Both the position numbers and the translations under genes were made by a program. The notes under the pieces are model-generated. The model saw nothing but the letters and a program-made list of their open reading frames with translations. It searched no databases and was not told where the DNA came from. Source: Methylobacterium planeticum (lineage in GTDB: Bacteria > Pseudomonadota > Alphaproteobacteria > Rhizobiales > Beijerinckiaceae). Taken from it: a stretch of DNA of 36,170 bases. Positions 23,294 to 31,923 of the stretch are shown here, in pieces. Where the stretch lies: NCBI RefSeq assembly GCF_008806345.1, contig NZ_VZZJ01000037.1:1-36170 (forward strand), read 5' to 3'. Position 1 is the stretch's first letter. The number at the start of each line of letters is the position of its first letter.

Positions 23294-24490
23294 ATGCGGG
23301 TTGCGATCATCCACTACTGGCTCGTCGGCATGCGCGGAGGCGAGAAGGTGGTCGAGGCGCTGTGCCGCCTCTACCCGGACGCCGACATCTTCACCCATGT
23401 CTACGTGCCCGACGCCGTCTCCGCGACGATCCGCCGGCACCGCGTCACGGCGACCTTCATCGACCGGCTGCCCCGGGCGGCCTCCTGGTACAAGCGCTAT
23501 CTGCCGCTGATGCCGATGGCGCTCGAGCAACTCGACCTGCGGGACTACGACCTCGTGATCAGCAGCGAGTCGGGCCCCGCCAAGGGCGTGATCCCGGCGC
23601 CCGGCGCGGCTCACATCTGCTACTGCCACTCGCCGATGCGCTATCTCTGGAACATGTCCCACGACTACCGGGACAAGGCGGGGCCGGTGACGCGGGCCCT
23701 GATGCCGGTCCTGTCGCATTACCTGCGCATGTGGGACGTCAGCACGGCCGCACGGGTCGACGACTTCGTGGCGAACTCGCACACGGTCGCCGATCGGATC
23801 CAGAGCTACTATCACCGGGACGCCACCGTCATCGCGCCCCCGGTCGACACGGAAGCCTTCGCGCCTGTCGCCGGCAACGAGCTGTCGGATCATCACCTCA
23901 TGGTCGGCGAGCTCGTGGCCTACAAGCGGCCGGATCTCGCGGTCGAAGCCTTCAACCGCTCCGGCCGCCGGCTCGTGGTGATCGGCGGCGGCGAGATGCT
24001 CGGCCGCCTGCGCGCCATGGCGGCCCCGAACGTCTCGGTGCTCGGGCCCCAGCCCTTCGGGGTGCTCAAGCACCACTACGCCCGCTGCCGCGGACTGATC
24101 TTCCCCGGCGAGGAGGATTTCGGGATCGTCCCGGTGGAGGCGATGGCGAGTGGCCGGCCGGTCATCGCCTATGCGCGCGGGGGCGCCACCGAGACGGTCG
24201 TGCCGGGCCTGTCCGGAATCCTGTTCGAGACGCAGTCGGTCGAGGCCCTCGCGGAGGCGGTGGCCGAGGCGGAGCGGACGCCGTTCGAGACCGCGCGCCT
24301 CGTCGCCCATGCCCGCCGCTTCGGTCTCGACCGCTTCGCGCAGGCGATGGGCGAGCACGTTGCGGGACTGGTCGGCGCCCATGCGGGCCGGCGCATCGCG
24401 GCGCTCGGCCGCCTCCCGCTCCGCGAGGGCGCCGCGCGGCGCCCGCACCCCGCCGGCTTCGCGCCGGTGCCCCGCCACGCGGCGGAATAG
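23294..24490 (+). CDS. Glycosyltransferase family 4 (GT-B)
   Basis: Encodes 398 residues. The N-terminal acceptor domain begins MRVAIIHYWLVGMRGGEKVVEALC (WLVGMRGGE glycine loop). The C-terminal donor domain has the E-x7-E catalytic/donor-binding motif FPGEEDFGIVPVEAMASG at about residues 270-285. This pattern fits retaining GT4 enzymes that use UDP- or GDP-sugars. Its place right after the priming transferase (69-base gap) suggests it adds an early sugar of the lipid-linked repeat unit, but donor and linkage cannot be told. A basic/Pro-rich tail of ~30 residues ends the protein. Confidence 0.9.
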   Translation: MRVAIIHYWLVGMRGGEKVVEALCRLYPDADIFTHVYVPDAVSATIRRHRVTATFIDRLPRAASWYKRYLPLMPMALEQLDLRDYDLVISSESGPAKGVIPAPGAAHICYCHSPMRYLWNMSHDYRDKAGPVTRALMPVLSHYLRMWDVSTAARVDDFVANSHTVADRIQSYYHRDATVIAPPVDTEAFAPVAGNELSDHHLMVGELVAYKRPDLAVEAFNRSGRRLVVIGGGEMLGRLRAMAAPNVSVLGPQPFGVLKHHYARCRGLIFPGEEDFGIVPVEAMASGRPVIAYARGGATETVVPGLSGILFETQSVEALAEAVAEAERTPFETARLVAHARRFGLDRFAQAMGEHVAGLVGAHAGRRIAALGRLPLREGAARRPHPAGFAPVPRHAAE

Positions 24491-24521
24491 ATCTCACGGG
24501 GCCGGTCACGGAGAGGCAGGC

Positions 24522-25820
24522 ATGCGGGTCGCGATCTTCAACGTGAAGTACAGCCCGAACCTCGGCGACGGCATCATCGCCGAGTGCCTGGAGGCGTCCC
24601 TTGCCGGCCAGCCCGGGATCGCGGTCCGCTCCATCGACCTCGCGGGGCGCGAGCGCTACGGCGACGGCCTCGGCGCCGGCCGCGCCCGCATCCTCGATGG
24701 GCTGCACCGCCTGCCCCGCCCCGCCCGGCACCTCCTCGTGCGCGCACTCCTCGGCGGCCTGCTGCGGCTGCGGCTGCGGCCGCGCTGGCGCCGGGTCCTG
24801 GCGGGCTGCGATGTCGCGATCGTCGGCGGCGGCCAACTCATCGCCGATGCGGACCTGAACTTCCCCCTGAAGCTCGCCGCCGCGGCGGCCGAGATGCGCC
24901 GGCGGAACCTGCCCCTGGCGGTCTTCGCGGTCGGCGTCGCCGGAGGATGGTCGGGGGCCGGCCGCCGGCTTCTGCGGCGGCTCTTCTCCGGCGACGTCGT
25001 CCATATCGCGGTGCGCGACGCGGCCTCGCAGGCCTGCCTGCGCGCGCTCCTCGAGCCTGACCCGCCGGCCGGGCTCGCCCCGGCGCTGGCCCGCGGGCCG
25101 GACCTGTGCCGCGATCCGGGCCTGCTGACCGCCGAGGTCCACCCTCGGCCCCCCCGGACGCGGCCGGCACGGCCCCGCATCGGCCTCGGCATCACCCACC
25201 CGGCCGTCCTGCGCAACCACGCGGACGCGCCGGACAGCCTGCACGCGTTCGACGCGGACGCCTATGCGGCGATGATCCGCGCCCTCCGCGGGGCCGGCTA
25301 CGACGTCACCTGCTTCACCAACGGCGCCGCCGAGGACGAGGCCTGCCTCGAGGCCGTGCGCCTGCACCTCGCGAGCCTGGCCGGAACCGCCGGGGAGACG
25401 GCCGGCATCCACTTCGCCGACCGGCCCCGGGCCCCGGCCGACCTCGCGCGCGGGATCGCGGGTTTCGATGCCGTCGTGGCGCACCGGCTCCACGCGCATA
25501 TCGTGGCCTACGCCTACGGGATCCCGTCGGTCGGCCTGCCCTGGGACGGCAAGCTTCCGGCCTTCCTCGCCTCGGTCGGTCGCGAGGCGTTCATGGTCGC
25601 GACGCGGGCGGACCCGGCCGAGGCGGTCGCCGGGCTCGTGTCCGAGGCCCTGTGGACCGGCATCGACGTCACGGTGCGCGCCGAGGCGATCGCGCAGACG
25701 AAGCAGGGGATCCTGCGGATGCTGGAATCCCTGCGGGCGGAGGACGCCCGCCGGCGCTGTGCCGCGCCGCGCCGGCGCCCGGCCGTGCCGGCCCGCTTCC
25801 GCGCCGCCTCGGCCGGCTGA
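24522..25820 (+). CDS. Polysaccharide pyruvyl transferase family protein
   Basis: Encodes 432 residues. The N-terminus MRVAIFNVKYSPNLGDGIIAECLE shows the N-x-G-D motif, and the C-terminal part HRLHAHIVAYAYGIPSVGLPWDGKLPAFL is the typical R-L-H-x8-A-x-G-x-P block of PF04230. These enzymes transfer pyruvate from PEP as a ketal to a sugar, as ExoV does for succinoglycan. ATG 24522 follows GAGAGGCAGG, 31 bases after the preceding stop, so in the same operon. An Arg/Ala-rich tail follows the domain. The product may add negative charge to the polymer. Confidence 0.86.
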   Translation: MRVAIFNVKYSPNLGDGIIAECLEASLAGQPGIAVRSIDLAGRERYGDGLGAGRARILDGLHRLPRPARHLLVRALLGGLLRLRLRPRWRRVLAGCDVAIVGGGQLIADADLNFPLKLAAAAAEMRRRNLPLAVFAVGVAGGWSGAGRRLLRRLFSGDVVHIAVRDAASQACLRALLEPDPPAGLAPALARGPDLCRDPGLLTAEVHPRPPRTRPARPRIGLGITHPAVLRNHADAPDSLHAFDADAYAAMIRALRGAGYDVTCFTNGAAEDEACLEAVRLHLASLAGTAGETAGIHFADRPRAPADLARGIAGFDAVVAHRLHAHIVAYAYGIPSVGLPWDGKLPAFLASVGREAFMVATRADPAEAVAGLVSEALWTGIDVTVRAEAIAQTKQGILRMLESLRAEDARRRCAAPRRRPAVPARFRAASAG

Positions 25821-25831
25821 GCGGGGCACCG

Positions 25832-27301
25832 ATGAGCATCGACGCGATCGGGTTCATCACGCTGGCCGCCGGCCTCCTGACGCTGCTGCTCGGGCCGGAA
25901 TTCGGCCTGCGCGCCCTCGTCCTCTCGACCCTGCTCGGGGCGGCCTCCGCTCTGACCATCGGCGACCCCACCAAGGGCTCGAGCGTGCAGCCGGCCTACA
26001 TGCTCCTCTGCTTCTGCCTGCTGACGCTGCTCCAGCGCGACCGTTCACGGACGCAGCTCCTCAACGCCTTCGCGTTCGGTCAGCCGGGCTTCTGGCTCGC
26101 CGCCACCGTGATCTACGGTGCCTTCAGCGCCTTCCTCCTGCCCCGGCTGTTCGAGGGTCAGGCCTACGTCTACGCGGTGGTGCGCACGGAGAGCGGCCTC
26201 GGCCTCACCCTGCGTCCGCTGACGCCGGTCTCCGGCAACCTGACGCAGTCGATCTACCTGTTCGGAGACCTCGCGGCCCTCGCCATCGGGGCGGTCTGCG
26301 CCACGACCGAGGCCCGGCTGCGCATCCTCGTGAACGCCCTCCTGGCCTGCGCCGCCGCCAACCTCCTCCTCGGCGTCGTGGATGTCGCGGCCTTCCGGAT
26401 CGGGCTCGGCGATATCCTGAGCCCGATCCGCAACGCCAATTACCGCATGCTGCAGGACGGCGAGATCGTCGGCTTCAAGCGCATCGTCGGCTCGTTCCCG
26501 GAGGCATCCGCCTACGCCTACATGACGCTCGGGCTCTTCGTGTTCAGTCTGCGGCTCTGGCTCGCCGGGGTGCGTTCGCGCCTAACGGGGCCCCTGGCCC
26601 TGGCATCCGCCGCAGCCCTCGTGCTGACCACGTCGAGCTCGGGATATGTCGGCTTCATCGTCGGCTCCGGCCTCGCCTATGCCCATTGCCTGCTCCGTGC
26701 CGCGAGCGGGCGCGGCTCGCGGAGCGTCGTGACGTTCCTGATCCTGCTGCCCGCCTTCGGCATCGTCGGGCTCATGGGGGTCGCCCTCAGCGAGAGGGCT
26801 CAGCAGGCTCTGCTGCAGCTCGGCGAGGCGACGGTCCTCAACAAGATGTCGACCCAGTCCGGCATGGAGCGCGCCCTGTGGAACGCGCAGGCGATCGAGG
26901 TCTTCTTCGCGACGTCCGGCCTCGGCGCCGGCGTCGGCAGCGTGCGCGCCTCGAGCTTCCTGATCGCCCTGATCTCCAATCTCGGCGTCATCGGAACGGC
27001 CTTCTACGCACTGTTCCTGCTCAGCATCCTGCACCGAGGCGGCCTGCCGAGACAGGAGGCCTACCGCAGCGCCGTCCAGGCGGCCGCGCGGGCGGCCTGC
27101 ATCGCGCTCATCGCCTCGGCGAGCGTCGCGGGCGCGGGCGTCGATCTCGGGCTCTGCTTCTGCCTGCTGGCGGGGCTCGGATCGTCGCGGCTCGCAGCCG
27201 GCCGCCACAGCGTCCGGGCGCGCCGACCCCAGCCGGAGGCCGACCGGTCCCCGCGCCTTCAGCCCGTTGCCTCCGGAGGACCCGTCCCTTGCCCCACCTG
27301 A
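25832..27301 (+). CDS. Wzy-like polysaccharide polymerase (O-antigen ligase-like membrane protein)
   Basis: Encodes 489 residues with about ten to twelve hydrophobic segments. A central periplasmic loop contains IVGSFPEASAYAYMTLG, and the next segments include TTSSSGYVGFIVGSGLAYAH, which resembles the Wzy_C/O-antigen ligase region (TxSxxG). It would polymerise flipped repeat units in the periplasm, the role of ExoQ. ATG 25832 is 12 bases after the preceding stop. A Pro/Arg-rich C-terminal tail (~455-489) is probably cytosolic and disordered. Assignment rests on topology and gene order more than on strict motifs, which are weak in this family. Confidence 0.78.
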   Translation: MSIDAIGFITLAAGLLTLLLGPEFGLRALVLSTLLGAASALTIGDPTKGSSVQPAYMLLCFCLLTLLQRDRSRTQLLNAFAFGQPGFWLAATVIYGAFSAFLLPRLFEGQAYVYAVVRTESGLGLTLRPLTPVSGNLTQSIYLFGDLAALAIGAVCATTEARLRILVNALLACAAANLLLGVVDVAAFRIGLGDILSPIRNANYRMLQDGEIVGFKRIVGSFPEASAYAYMTLGLFVFSLRLWLAGVRSRLTGPLALASAAALVLTTSSSGYVGFIVGSGLAYAHCLLRAASGRGSRSVVTFLILLPAFGIVGLMGVALSERAQQALLQLGEATVLNKMSTQSGMERALWNAQAIEVFFATSGLGAGVGSVRASSFLIALISNLGVIGTAFYALFLLSILHRGGLPRQEAYRSAVQAAARAACIALIASASVAGAGVDLGLCFCLLAGLGSSRLAAGRHSVRARRPQPEADRSPRLQPVASGGPVPCPT

Positions 27302-27446
27302 CCCGCCCTTCCGGGCGCCCCCACGCTCACGCCGCGGCCGCCCGAGAGGCCGATCGCCCGGGCTCGTGCGCTCGCCGGCCCCTCTCCGCGTCGAGGCATG
27401 GATGATGCGCGCCTCACGTCCCGCGATCGAACGGAGGGCGACGGCC

Positions 27447-28355
27447 GTGTCGACACCGCGCCTGCGCATCGCGCTCGCCGTCGCGACGGCGGGTCGCCCC
27501 GCCTGCGTCCTCGCGCTGATGGAGCGGATCGCGCGCCAGGTGCGGTCCCCGGATACCGTCATCGTCTGCGGCAGCGCCGAGACGGACGTGGCCGGGATCG
27601 CGGAGCGCTTCCCGGAGGTCCGGGTCATCACGAGCCGGCGCGGCCTCGCCTGCCAGCGCAACGCGATCCTGGCCGAGCTCACGACCGACGACGTCGCGGT
27701 CTTCCTCGACGACGATTTCATCCCGGGTCCCGGCTACATCGCCGCCGTGGAGGCGGTGCTGCGCGACCGGCCGGACGTGGTGATGACCACCGGCCACGTT
27801 CTGCGCGACGGCATTCGCGGCCCGGGCTTCGACGTCGCCTTCGCGGATGCGGTGCTGGCCGCGGACACGGGCGAGGACCGGGACGCGATCGAGGAGGCCT
27901 ACTCGGGCTACGGCTGCAACATGGCGGTCCGCCTCGCCCCCGTGCGCCGCCACGGGCTCGCCTTCGACGAGACGCTCCCGCTCTACGCCTGGCTCGAGGA
28001 CGTCGATTTCAGCCGGCAGATCGCCCGACACGGCCCCATCCTGAAGGTCGCGGCGAGCCGCGGGGTGCATCTCGGCATCAAGTCGGGCCGGCAATCGGGG
28101 GTGAAGCTCGGCTATTCCCAGATCGCCAATCCGATCCATCTCGTGCGCAAGGGCACCTGCTCCCACCGCAAGGCCCTCTTCCTCATGAGCCGCAACATCG
28201 CGGCCAACCTCTCGCGCTGCGCGCGGCCGGAGCCCTCTGTGGACCGGCTCGGGCGCTGCCTCGGCAACCTCCGCGCCGCCCTCGACCTGATCACGGGCCG
28301 GCTGGACCCCACGCGCATCCTCGCCTTCGACGGTTCGGAGGGCGCGCACCGATGA
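27447..28355 (+). CDS. Glycosyltransferase family 2 (GT-A)
   Basis: Encodes 302 residues from GTG 27447. The N-terminus RIALAVATAGRPACVLALMERI is the GT2 nucleotide-binding strand; the DxD motif is LDDDF at residues 88-91 (VAVFLDDDFIPGPGYI), and YAWLEDVDFS is the E-D-x-D catalytic base block. It is an inverting enzyme with a metal-dependent NDP-sugar donor. GTG 27447 is preferred because GGAGGG sits at 27433-27438 with 8-base spacing; ATG 27402 would add 15 residues. The stop overlaps the next gene's ATG by 4 bases (ATGA), so translational coupling is likely. Donor unknown. Confidence 0.87.
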   Translation: MSTPRLRIALAVATAGRPACVLALMERIARQVRSPDTVIVCGSAETDVAGIAERFPEVRVITSRRGLACQRNAILAELTTDDVAVFLDDDFIPGPGYIAAVEAVLRDRPDVVMTTGHVLRDGIRGPGFDVAFADAVLAADTGEDRDAIEEAYSGYGCNMAVRLAPVRRHGLAFDETLPLYAWLEDVDFSRQIARHGPILKVAASRGVHLGIKSGRQSGVKLGYSQIANPIHLVRKGTCSHRKALFLMSRNIAANLSRCARPEPSVDRLGRCLGNLRAALDLITGRLDPTRILAFDGSEGAHR

Positions 28356-29722
28356 GCGCCCCCTCCCGGAGCCCGGCACCGGACCGGATCGGCCGCCTCG
28401 TCGTCATCAACGACGTCTCGGTGATGCGGGGCGGCGCGACGGGCCTCGCCCTCGCCTCGGCCCGCCTGATCCGGGCGCGCGGCGTGCCGGTCACCTTCGT
28501 GACGGGCGACGCGGCCGAGGCCCTGACGCCCGCCGATGCCGATCTCGCGTTCGAGGCCCTCCGGGGACGCCACATCCTCGAGGGCCCGCGGGCGGGCGCG
28601 GCCATGCGCGGCCTCTACAACGCCGAGGCGGCCGCCAAGCTCGCCCGCTACATCGCGGAGGCCGACACGCCCGAGACGGTCTACCACCTGCACGGCTGGT
28701 CGAAGATCCTCTCTCCCTCGGTGTTCCGGGCCCTCGCGCCCGTCGCCCCGCGTCTCGTCGTCGCCGCTCATGATTTCTTCCTCGTCTGCCCCAATGGCGG
28801 CCTCTTCGATTTCCGCCGGGAGACCGCGTGCGACCTGCCCCCGATGGGCCTCGGCTGCCTCACCCGCAACTGCGATCGCCGCAATGCCGGCCACAAGCTC
28901 TGGCGCGTGCTGCGCCAGGGCGTGCGCCGCGCCCTCGTCGATTTCGGTGCGACCGAGGCGCTGGTCCTCGCGGTGCACGAGGGCATGATCCCCCATCTCG
29001 TCCGGGGCGGCGTCGGCCGCGAGCGCCTGCGGGCGCTGCGCAATCCGGTGCTGCCCTGGCGCGCGCAGCGCGTCGCCGCCGAGGCGAACCGTCCCTTCGT
29101 CTTCGTCGGCCGCCTCGAGGCGGACAAGGGCGTGGAGCTTCTCGCCCGCGCCGCGAAGCGGGCGGGCGTGCCCCTTCGCATCATCGGCGGCGGGCCGCTG
29201 GCCGGTCAGCTCGCGGCCGAGCATCCCGAGGCCGAGATGTGCGGCTGGCTCGACCGCGCCGAGATCGGCGCGCGCGTCGCCGACGCCCGCTGCCTCGTGA
29301 TGCCGAGCCGCTACCGCGAGGCCTTCGGCATCGTTGCCCTCGAGGCGCTGATGAGCGGCATCCCGGTGGTCGTGCCCGACCACGCCATGCTGGCCCCCGA
29401 GATCGCGGCGGGCGGCTTCGGCGCCGTCTGCGACCCGCACGACGAGGCGGCGCTCGCCGGCCTCCTGCGCGGTCTCGCGGCGGATGACGCGGCGATCGCC
29501 GGCATGAGCCGGCGCGGCCACGCGGAGGCCCGACGCCTCGCCCCGACGCCCGAGGCCTGGGTCGACGCCCTCCTGGAACTTTACGCGGAGCGCCTGCCCG
29601 CCCTGCGCAGGCCGGTCTCGCCCGCCGAAATGCGGCCCCGGCGCGATGCCCTGCAGGGGAGCAGCACGCGGGTGGCTGGTGCGGCATCCGCGGCCGCCGA
29701 GCACACCATCCGGAGCGCATGA
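28352..29722 (+). CDS. Glycosyltransferase family 4 (GT-B)
   Basis: Encodes 456 residues. The N-domain has an RGGAT loop near residue 26 and HDFFLVCPNGGLFDF, with a Cys-rich part (CDLPPMGLGCLTRNCDRR) as in several EPS GT4 enzymes. The C-domain has VGRLEADKGVELL and the E-x7-E block YREAFGIVALEALMSG at about residues 320-335. It starts inside the stop of the GT2 gene (ATGA). A disordered tail of ~40 residues follows. It adds a sugar to the lipid-linked repeat unit; donor and linkage are unknown. Confidence 0.88.
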   Translation: MSAPSRSPAPDRIGRLVVINDVSVMRGGATGLALASARLIRARGVPVTFVTGDAAEALTPADADLAFEALRGRHILEGPRAGAAMRGLYNAEAAAKLARYIAEADTPETVYHLHGWSKILSPSVFRALAPVAPRLVVAAHDFFLVCPNGGLFDFRRETACDLPPMGLGCLTRNCDRRNAGHKLWRVLRQGVRRALVDFGATEALVLAVHEGMIPHLVRGGVGRERLRALRNPVLPWRAQRVAAEANRPFVFVGRLEADKGVELLARAAKRAGVPLRIIGGGPLAGQLAAEHPEAEMCGWLDRAEIGARVADARCLVMPSRYREAFGIVALEALMSGIPVVVPDHAMLAPEIAAGGFGAVCDPHDEAALAGLLRGLAADDAAIAGMSRRGHAEARRLAPTPEAWVDALLELYAERLPALRRPVSPAEMRPRRDALQGSSTRVAGAASAAAEHTIRSA

Positions 29723-29800
29723 TCATGGATCCGGGGACCCGAGGATCGCCTGAATCCATCCAAGCCGGGGGCGCCCTGCCCGGGACCCGGCGTGACGGGG

Positions 29801-29820
29801 CGCCTCGCCGGCGCGAGGCG
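29801..29820 (+). terminator. Hairpin in the spacer before the next GT4 gene
   Basis: CGCCTCG (29801-29807) pairs with CGAGGCG (29814-29820), 6-nt loop, in the 133-base gap 29723-29855. It may weaken or end transcription from the exoY unit. There is no T-tract. Confidence 0.35.
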
Positions 29821-29855
29821 GCGACCCCCATCCGTCCGGGACAGGGAGTGGAGCG

Positions 29856-30980
29856 ATGAAGATCGTGCTGGCGAGCGGGACGCCCTATCTCCCGCAGGTC
29901 CGCGGCGGCGTCGAGGTCAACACGCACGAGATCGCCACCGAATTGATCGCGCGCGGCCACGCGGTCAGCGTTCTCACCCGGCTCTCCTATCGGGATACGT
30001 TCGGCCTCCGCGCGCGGCTGACGCAAGGGCTCCGATCACCGGGCTCCTCGGACACGGCGCTGGGCTACCCGGTGTTCCGGGCCCGCCAGCCGAGCGCGAT
30101 GGTCCCGCAACTGGATCGTCCAGATGTCGTCGTCATCCAGAACGGCAATCCCTGGCCGATCTCGACGGCCTTCGCCGAGCGCGGCGTCCCCACCCTGATC
30201 TATCTCCACGGCCTCGGCTTCGATGGATGGCCGCGCCAGGCCGGCGCGACCGGGAGCGATCGCATCCCGGCTGCCGGCTACCTGTCGATCTCCGACTTCG
30301 TCAAGCGGCGTTTCGAGGACCGGCACGGGATTGCGACGCAGGTGATCCCGCCGATCCACCGGCCGGAGCGCTACGCCGGCGCCCCACGGGATCCGCGCAC
30401 CGTCACGCTGATCAATCCCGTGGCGGTGAAAGGGGTCGACCTCGCTCTGGAGGTCGCAGCCCGCTGCCCGGAGATTCCGTTCTGCTTCGTCAAGGGCTGG
30501 CCCCTCGGCCTGCGCGGCACGCGGCGCCTCAAGGCACGCATGGCGCGTCTGCCCAACGTGACGTTCCGCGAGAACGTCGACATGCGGTCGGTCTACGGCT
30601 GGACCCGCCTGCTCCTCGTGCCGAGCCAATGGGAGGCGGAGACCTGGGGACGCGTCGCCACCGAGGCTCACTACAACGGCATCCCGGTCGTCTCCAGCGA
30701 TCGCGGCGGATTGCCGGAATCGGTCGGACCCGGCGGCTGCATCCTTCCGGTCGACGCCGCACCGGAGGCGTGGGCCGCGGTGATCCGGACGCTCTGGACC
30801 GATGCGGACGCCTACCGGCGGAAATCCGAGGCCGCACGCGCCTATGCCCTGCGCGCGGCCATCGACGTCGATGCCCAGATCGCACGCTTCGAGGCGATCC
30901 TCAGCCAGGTGGCGCGCTGCCCGCCGCGGCTGGCCCACGAATCCGAAAGCCGCCCCGTCGACGATCTGGCGATCGCCTGA
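29856..30980 (+). CDS. Glycosyltransferase family 4 (GT-B)
   Basis: Encodes 374 residues. MKIVLASGTPYLPQVRGGVEVNTHEIATELIARGH is the classic GT4 N-terminus. The donor domain includes LINPVAVKGVDLALEVA and SQWEAETWGRVATEAHYNGIPVV, where the E-x7-E pair is visible at about residues 260-270. The gene is preceded by GGGAG and GGAG. It is separated from the previous gene by 133 bases and followed by an AT-rich island with a promoter, so it may be the last gene of the exoY unit. No signal peptide. Confidence 0.88.
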   Translation: MKIVLASGTPYLPQVRGGVEVNTHEIATELIARGHAVSVLTRLSYRDTFGLRARLTQGLRSPGSSDTALGYPVFRARQPSAMVPQLDRPDVVVIQNGNPWPISTAFAERGVPTLIYLHGLGFDGWPRQAGATGSDRIPAAGYLSISDFVKRRFEDRHGIATQVIPPIHRPERYAGAPRDPRTVTLINPVAVKGVDLALEVAARCPEIPFCFVKGWPLGLRGTRRLKARMARLPNVTFRENVDMRSVYGWTRLLLVPSQWEAETWGRVATEAHYNGIPVVSSDRGGLPESVGPGGCILPVDAAPEAWAAVIRTLWTDADAYRRKSEAARAYALRAAIDVDAQIARFEAILSQVARCPPRLAHESESRPVDDLAIA

Positions 30981-31004
30981 GAGGTGGCATCCTGGGTATA
31001 TTAA

Positions 31005-31032
31005 TTGCATTGCGTTTTTATAAATTTATGTA
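31005..31032 (+). promoter_or_regulatory. Candidate promoter of the CDP-sugar module
   Basis: TTGCAT (31005-31010) and TATGTA (31027-31032), 16-base spacing, lie in an AT-rich island (30996-31037). This is an acceptable sigma70 match and sits 75 bases before the cytidylyltransferase ATG. Confidence 0.45.
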
Positions 31033-31107
31033 CAACATGAGTTCTGGATCGAAGACGATCGTCCCGCGCCCTCGAATTCGACCGGGCTTTTCCAAGGAGC
31101 GGTAAGC

Positions 31108-31923
31108 ATGAGGCTTCATGACATCCCCGTCCTGATACTGTGCGGCGGCGAGGGCACCCGCATTCGCGAGGAAACGGCTTCGCGCCCAAAGCCGCTGATC
31201 GAGATCGGACCGGACCCGATCCTGCTGCACATCATGAAATTATACGCCTCTTACGGGTTCCGCCGCTTCGTACTCTGCCTCGGATATCGAGGACTGATGA
31301 TCAAGGAGTATTTCATCGATCGAGAACTGAGGGTCCGGGACGTCAAGCTCAATACGAGCACGGGCGAGCGCGCTTATCTCGGAACAAACAGCGAGATGGA
31401 TTGGGAAATCGTCTTCGCCGAGACGGGCGCCAAGACCCAGACCGGAGCCCGCATCAAGAAGTGCGCCGGCTATATCGACACGCCGACCTTCATGGTCACC
31501 TACGGAGACGGCCTGGCCAACATCGATCTCCGGCAACTCCTCTCCTATCATCTCTCCCACGGACGCATCGGGACCGTGACGGGCGTGGGCGTGAGCTCTC
31601 AGTTCGGCGAGCTCAAGATTTCGGGGGACGCCGTCACCGGCTTCGCCGAGAAGCCGGTCAATCGCTCGCTGATCAACGGCGGCTTCTTCGTCTTCCAGCG
31701 GGAATTCCTCGATTACCTGACCCTCGACAGCGACTGCATTCTCGAACGCGAGCCGCTGGAGCGCCTCGCGGGCGACGGCGAGCTGAGAGTCAATCGCCAC
31801 GAGGGCTTCTGGCGCTGCATGGATACGTTCAAGGACTATCAGCAGCTCAACGAGTTGTTCGCTGCCGGCGCGCTGCCGTGGGCGAGTGGCTTCGAGGAAC
31901 TCGCCCGTGACACCGCGGCCTAA
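31108..31923 (+). CDS. rfbF: Glucose-1-phosphate cytidylyltransferase
   Basis: Encodes 271 residues, family length. The nucleotidyltransferase signature LILCGGEGTRIREETASRPKPLIEIG (~9-34) is complete, and the D-x-D-like YGDGLANIDL follows (~132-141). GFFVFQREFLDYL and EGFWRCMDTFKDYQQLNELF are typical for the RfbF/DdhA type rather than dTDP- or UDP-forming relatives. It makes CDP-glucose from CTP and glucose-1-phosphate, the first step to CDP-6-deoxyhexoses. ATG 31108 follows AAGGAG. It overlaps the next gene by 17 bases. Confidence 0.94.
   Translation: MRLHDIPVLILCGGEGTRIREETASRPKPLIEIGPDPILLHIMKLYASYGFRRFVLCLGYRGLMIKEYFIDRELRVRDVKLNTSTGERAYLGTNSEMDWEIVFAETGAKTQTGARIKKCAGYIDTPTFMVTYGDGLANIDLRQLLSYHLSHGRIGTVTGVGVSSQFGELKISGDAVTGFAEKPVNRSLINGGFFVFQREFLDYLTLDSDCILEREPLERLAGDGELRVNRHEGFWRCMDTFKDYQQLNELFAAGALPWASGFEELARDTAA

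Noticed and set aside
26582..27721. Minus-strand frame of ~380 codons over the Wzy and GT2 genes
   Set aside because: Low-complexity composition and full overlap with genes that have clear membrane or catalytic motifs.
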